Shown piece by piece: positions 32,348 through 33,583 of a stretch of DNA of 33,583 nt. The position numbers and the translations under genes are program-made. Below the pieces are notes generated by a model. It made no database searches and was not told where the DNA came from. It was given only the letters and a program-made list of their open reading frames with translations. The DNA is from an uncultured bacterium (GTDB taxonomy: Bacteria > Planctomycetota > Phycisphaerae > Phycisphaerales > SM1A02). Each line of letters begins with the position of its first letter. Position 1 is the first letter of the stretch. The stretch covers positions 1-33,583 of the forward strand of contig CAJCCX010000262.1 of the NCBI GenBank assembly GCA_903961015.1, given 5' to 3'.

Positions 32348-33583
32348 TTAGGTTTTACTATATCCGATAAGAGGCGCTGGATCGAGCGCATTGAGACAAA
32401 CAAATTCCTTCCCTTCGAGCATCTCGAGCGATGCTCCTCCGCCAGTTGAAATATGGCTGAACTGCGCGGCCGCACCTGCCGCTTCGACCGCTGCGGCAGT
32501 ATCGCCACCACCAGCAACGCTCGTCGCGCCGTGCTTCGTAGACTCCACGACGGCTTGGACCAACTGGAAGGTTCCCTGGTGAAAAGGCGCTATTTCGAAT
32601 GCTCCGACAGGGCCATTCCACACGATTGTCTTGGCCGCTTTCAGGATTGTCGAAAACCGTTCGACCGTTGCCGGCCCGATATCCAACCCCATAAGTTCAT
32701 CAGGGATCGCACCAACAACAATGCGCGTGGGTGTCCCAAGCACAAGCGCTTCGCCACAAACATGATCAACTGGCAATTCGATCTTGGTCGAGTGTTCCGC
32801 TGCAAATTGCAGAATTGCACGGGCTTCGTCGAGCATCTTGTCTTGGACCAAACTTCGCCCGACAGGCGTCCCGAGTGCTTTCAAAAATGTGTACGCCATC
32901 GCCCCTCCGACAAGAATCGTGTCGACACGACCGCAGAGATTTCGCAGTGCGATCAATTTGTCAGAGACCTTTGCGCCACCAACAATCGCGACGAACGGTT
33001 TCGTTGGAGAATCCACAACTCCTTTGAGATAACGAATTTCTCGCTCAAGCAATTTTCCTGCAACGCAAGGATGCCCCTGCGCTCGAAACGCCATCGGCAA
33101 TGCAAACATCGACGTATCCGTTCGATGCGATGCGCCAAACGCATCATTGCAATATGCGTCTGCGTATTGCGCAAGAGTGGCAGCGAGAACAGCATCGCCT
33201 TTTTTCTCCCCCTTCTCAAATCGAAGGTTTTCCAATAGCAGCGACTCTCCCGGCTTTAACGCCGCTGCAGCTTGCGCTGCAGCTTCATCCGTCGCACGCC
33301 CCGCAATCAATCGCAATCCACGCAAGAGTGGTGAGAGTTCTCGCAAACGCTCTGCAACTGGCGCGACGCTGAATTCGGCTTCATGGCCAACACCCTCTGG
33401 CCGACCAAGATGTGTCGCAAGAATGACGCTTCCGCCTCGATTCAGGATCGATTCAATTGTTGGAAGAGTCAGCCGAATCCGCCGATCATCGGTAATTTTT
33501 CCAGCATCATCTTGCGGCACATTGAAATCGGCTCGGACAAAGACTCGGCGCCCAGCGACATCGAGTTGGTCAATCGTTCGTGG
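32348..33583 (-). CDS. pgk: Phosphoglycerate kinase (5' end outside window)
   Basis: The reading frame continues to the window edge (first codons PRTIDQLDVAGRRVFVRADFN), so only a few N-terminal residues are missing. Motifs are complete: the substrate-binding RADFN, ATHLGRP, the NDAFGASHR loop, FVAIVGGAKVSDK, the nucleotide-site VWNGPVGAFE, and the C-terminal GGGDTAAAVE and STGGGASLEMLEGK. It makes ATP from 1,3-bisphosphoglycerate and ADP in glycolysis. The GTG at 33520 is internal. It heads the visible minus-strand block. Confidence 0.96.
   Translation of the reverse strand, partial: PRTIDQLDVAGRRVFVRADFNVPQDDAGKITDDRRIRLTLPTIESILNRGGSVILATHLGRPEGVGHEAEFSVAPVAERLRELSPLLRGLRLIAGRATDEAAAQAAAALKPGESLLLENLRFEKGEKKGDAVLAATLAQYADAYCNDAFGASHRTDTSMFALPMAFRAQGHPCVAGKLLEREIRYLKGVVDSPTKPFVAIVGGAKVSDKLIALRNLCGRVDTILVGGAMAYTFLKALGTPVGRSLVQDKMLDEARAILQFAAEHSTKIELPVDHVCGEALVLGTPTRIVVGAIPDELMGLDIGPATVERFSTILKAAKTIVWNGPVGAFEIAPFHQGTFQLVQAVVESTKHGATSVAGGGDTAAAVEAAGAAAQFSHISTGGGASLEMLEGKEFVCLNALDPAPLIGYSKT

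Noticed and set aside
1-33583. Mobile island or phage remnant
   Set aside because: No integrase, transposase, tRNA-flanking direct repeat or compositional break was seen; the tRNA-Arg gene shows no duplicated 3' end nearby.

Overview
The window is a dense, mostly single-copy chromosomal segment with roughly balanced base composition. It most likely comes from a planctomycete of the Phycisphaerae/Phycisphaerales type. The pointers are a secreted FG-GAP protein ending in the degenerate dockerin-like tail common in that group, a planctomycete-style M14 peptidase, frequent GTG/TTG starts, and long blocks of tightly packed, often 4-bp-overlapping genes. This assignment is inferred from protein style and not from a marker gene.

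Layout. 1-2.0 kb (+): the end of an M14 zinc carboxypeptidase overlaps a BaiN/YhiN-type flavoprotein. 2.0-4.6 kb (-): a HIT protein, a MazG-like pyrophosphohydrolase, the FG-GAP/dockerin-like secreted protein and tRNA-Arg(CCG). 4.7-6.4 kb: an MFS transporter, then a non-coding 0.49 kb gap holding two tandem ~175-bp units, each able to fold as a long imperfect hairpin, followed by a 12-bp minisatellite. 6.45-9.3 kb (-): photolyase and an SRPBCC-epimerase fusion. 9.4-12.1 kb (+): GmhA-like isomerase and two adjacent, related membrane proteins with thioredoxin-like double-CxxC domains, the first carrying a MauE-type CGCFG motif. 12.1-13.9 kb (-): TilS and a B12-fold protein without the cobalamin-ligand His. 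14.0-16.6 kb (+): UbiE/MenG methyltransferase, an amidohydrolase-fold protein that has lost the metal ligands, and a lipoprotein. 16.6-17.7 kb: Nudix hydrolase (-) and two small plus-strand ORFs.

From 33.6 down to 17.8 kb everything lies on the minus strand in one directional block: pgk, a TlpA-like protein, rpe, accD, an lnt fused to a HEAT-repeat lipoprotein-like domain, then (after a good promoter candidate) a TM/coiled-coil protein, a small basic TM protein, mreB, mreC, mreD, a GlmU-like beta-helix nucleotidyltransferase, a large FAD/Fe-S dehydrogenase and a stand-alone response regulator. The block joins central carbon metabolism, fatty-acid initiation, lipoprotein maturation and the cell-shape machinery.

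I saw no phage, IS transposase, CRISPR, rRNA or toxin/defence system. The most promising undescribed material is the hairpin/minisatellite element (5989-6422), the Lnt-HEAT fusion with an internal lipobox, the pair of unknown genes heading the mre operon, the paired double-CxxC membrane proteins, and the pseudo-amidohydrolase next to ubiE.
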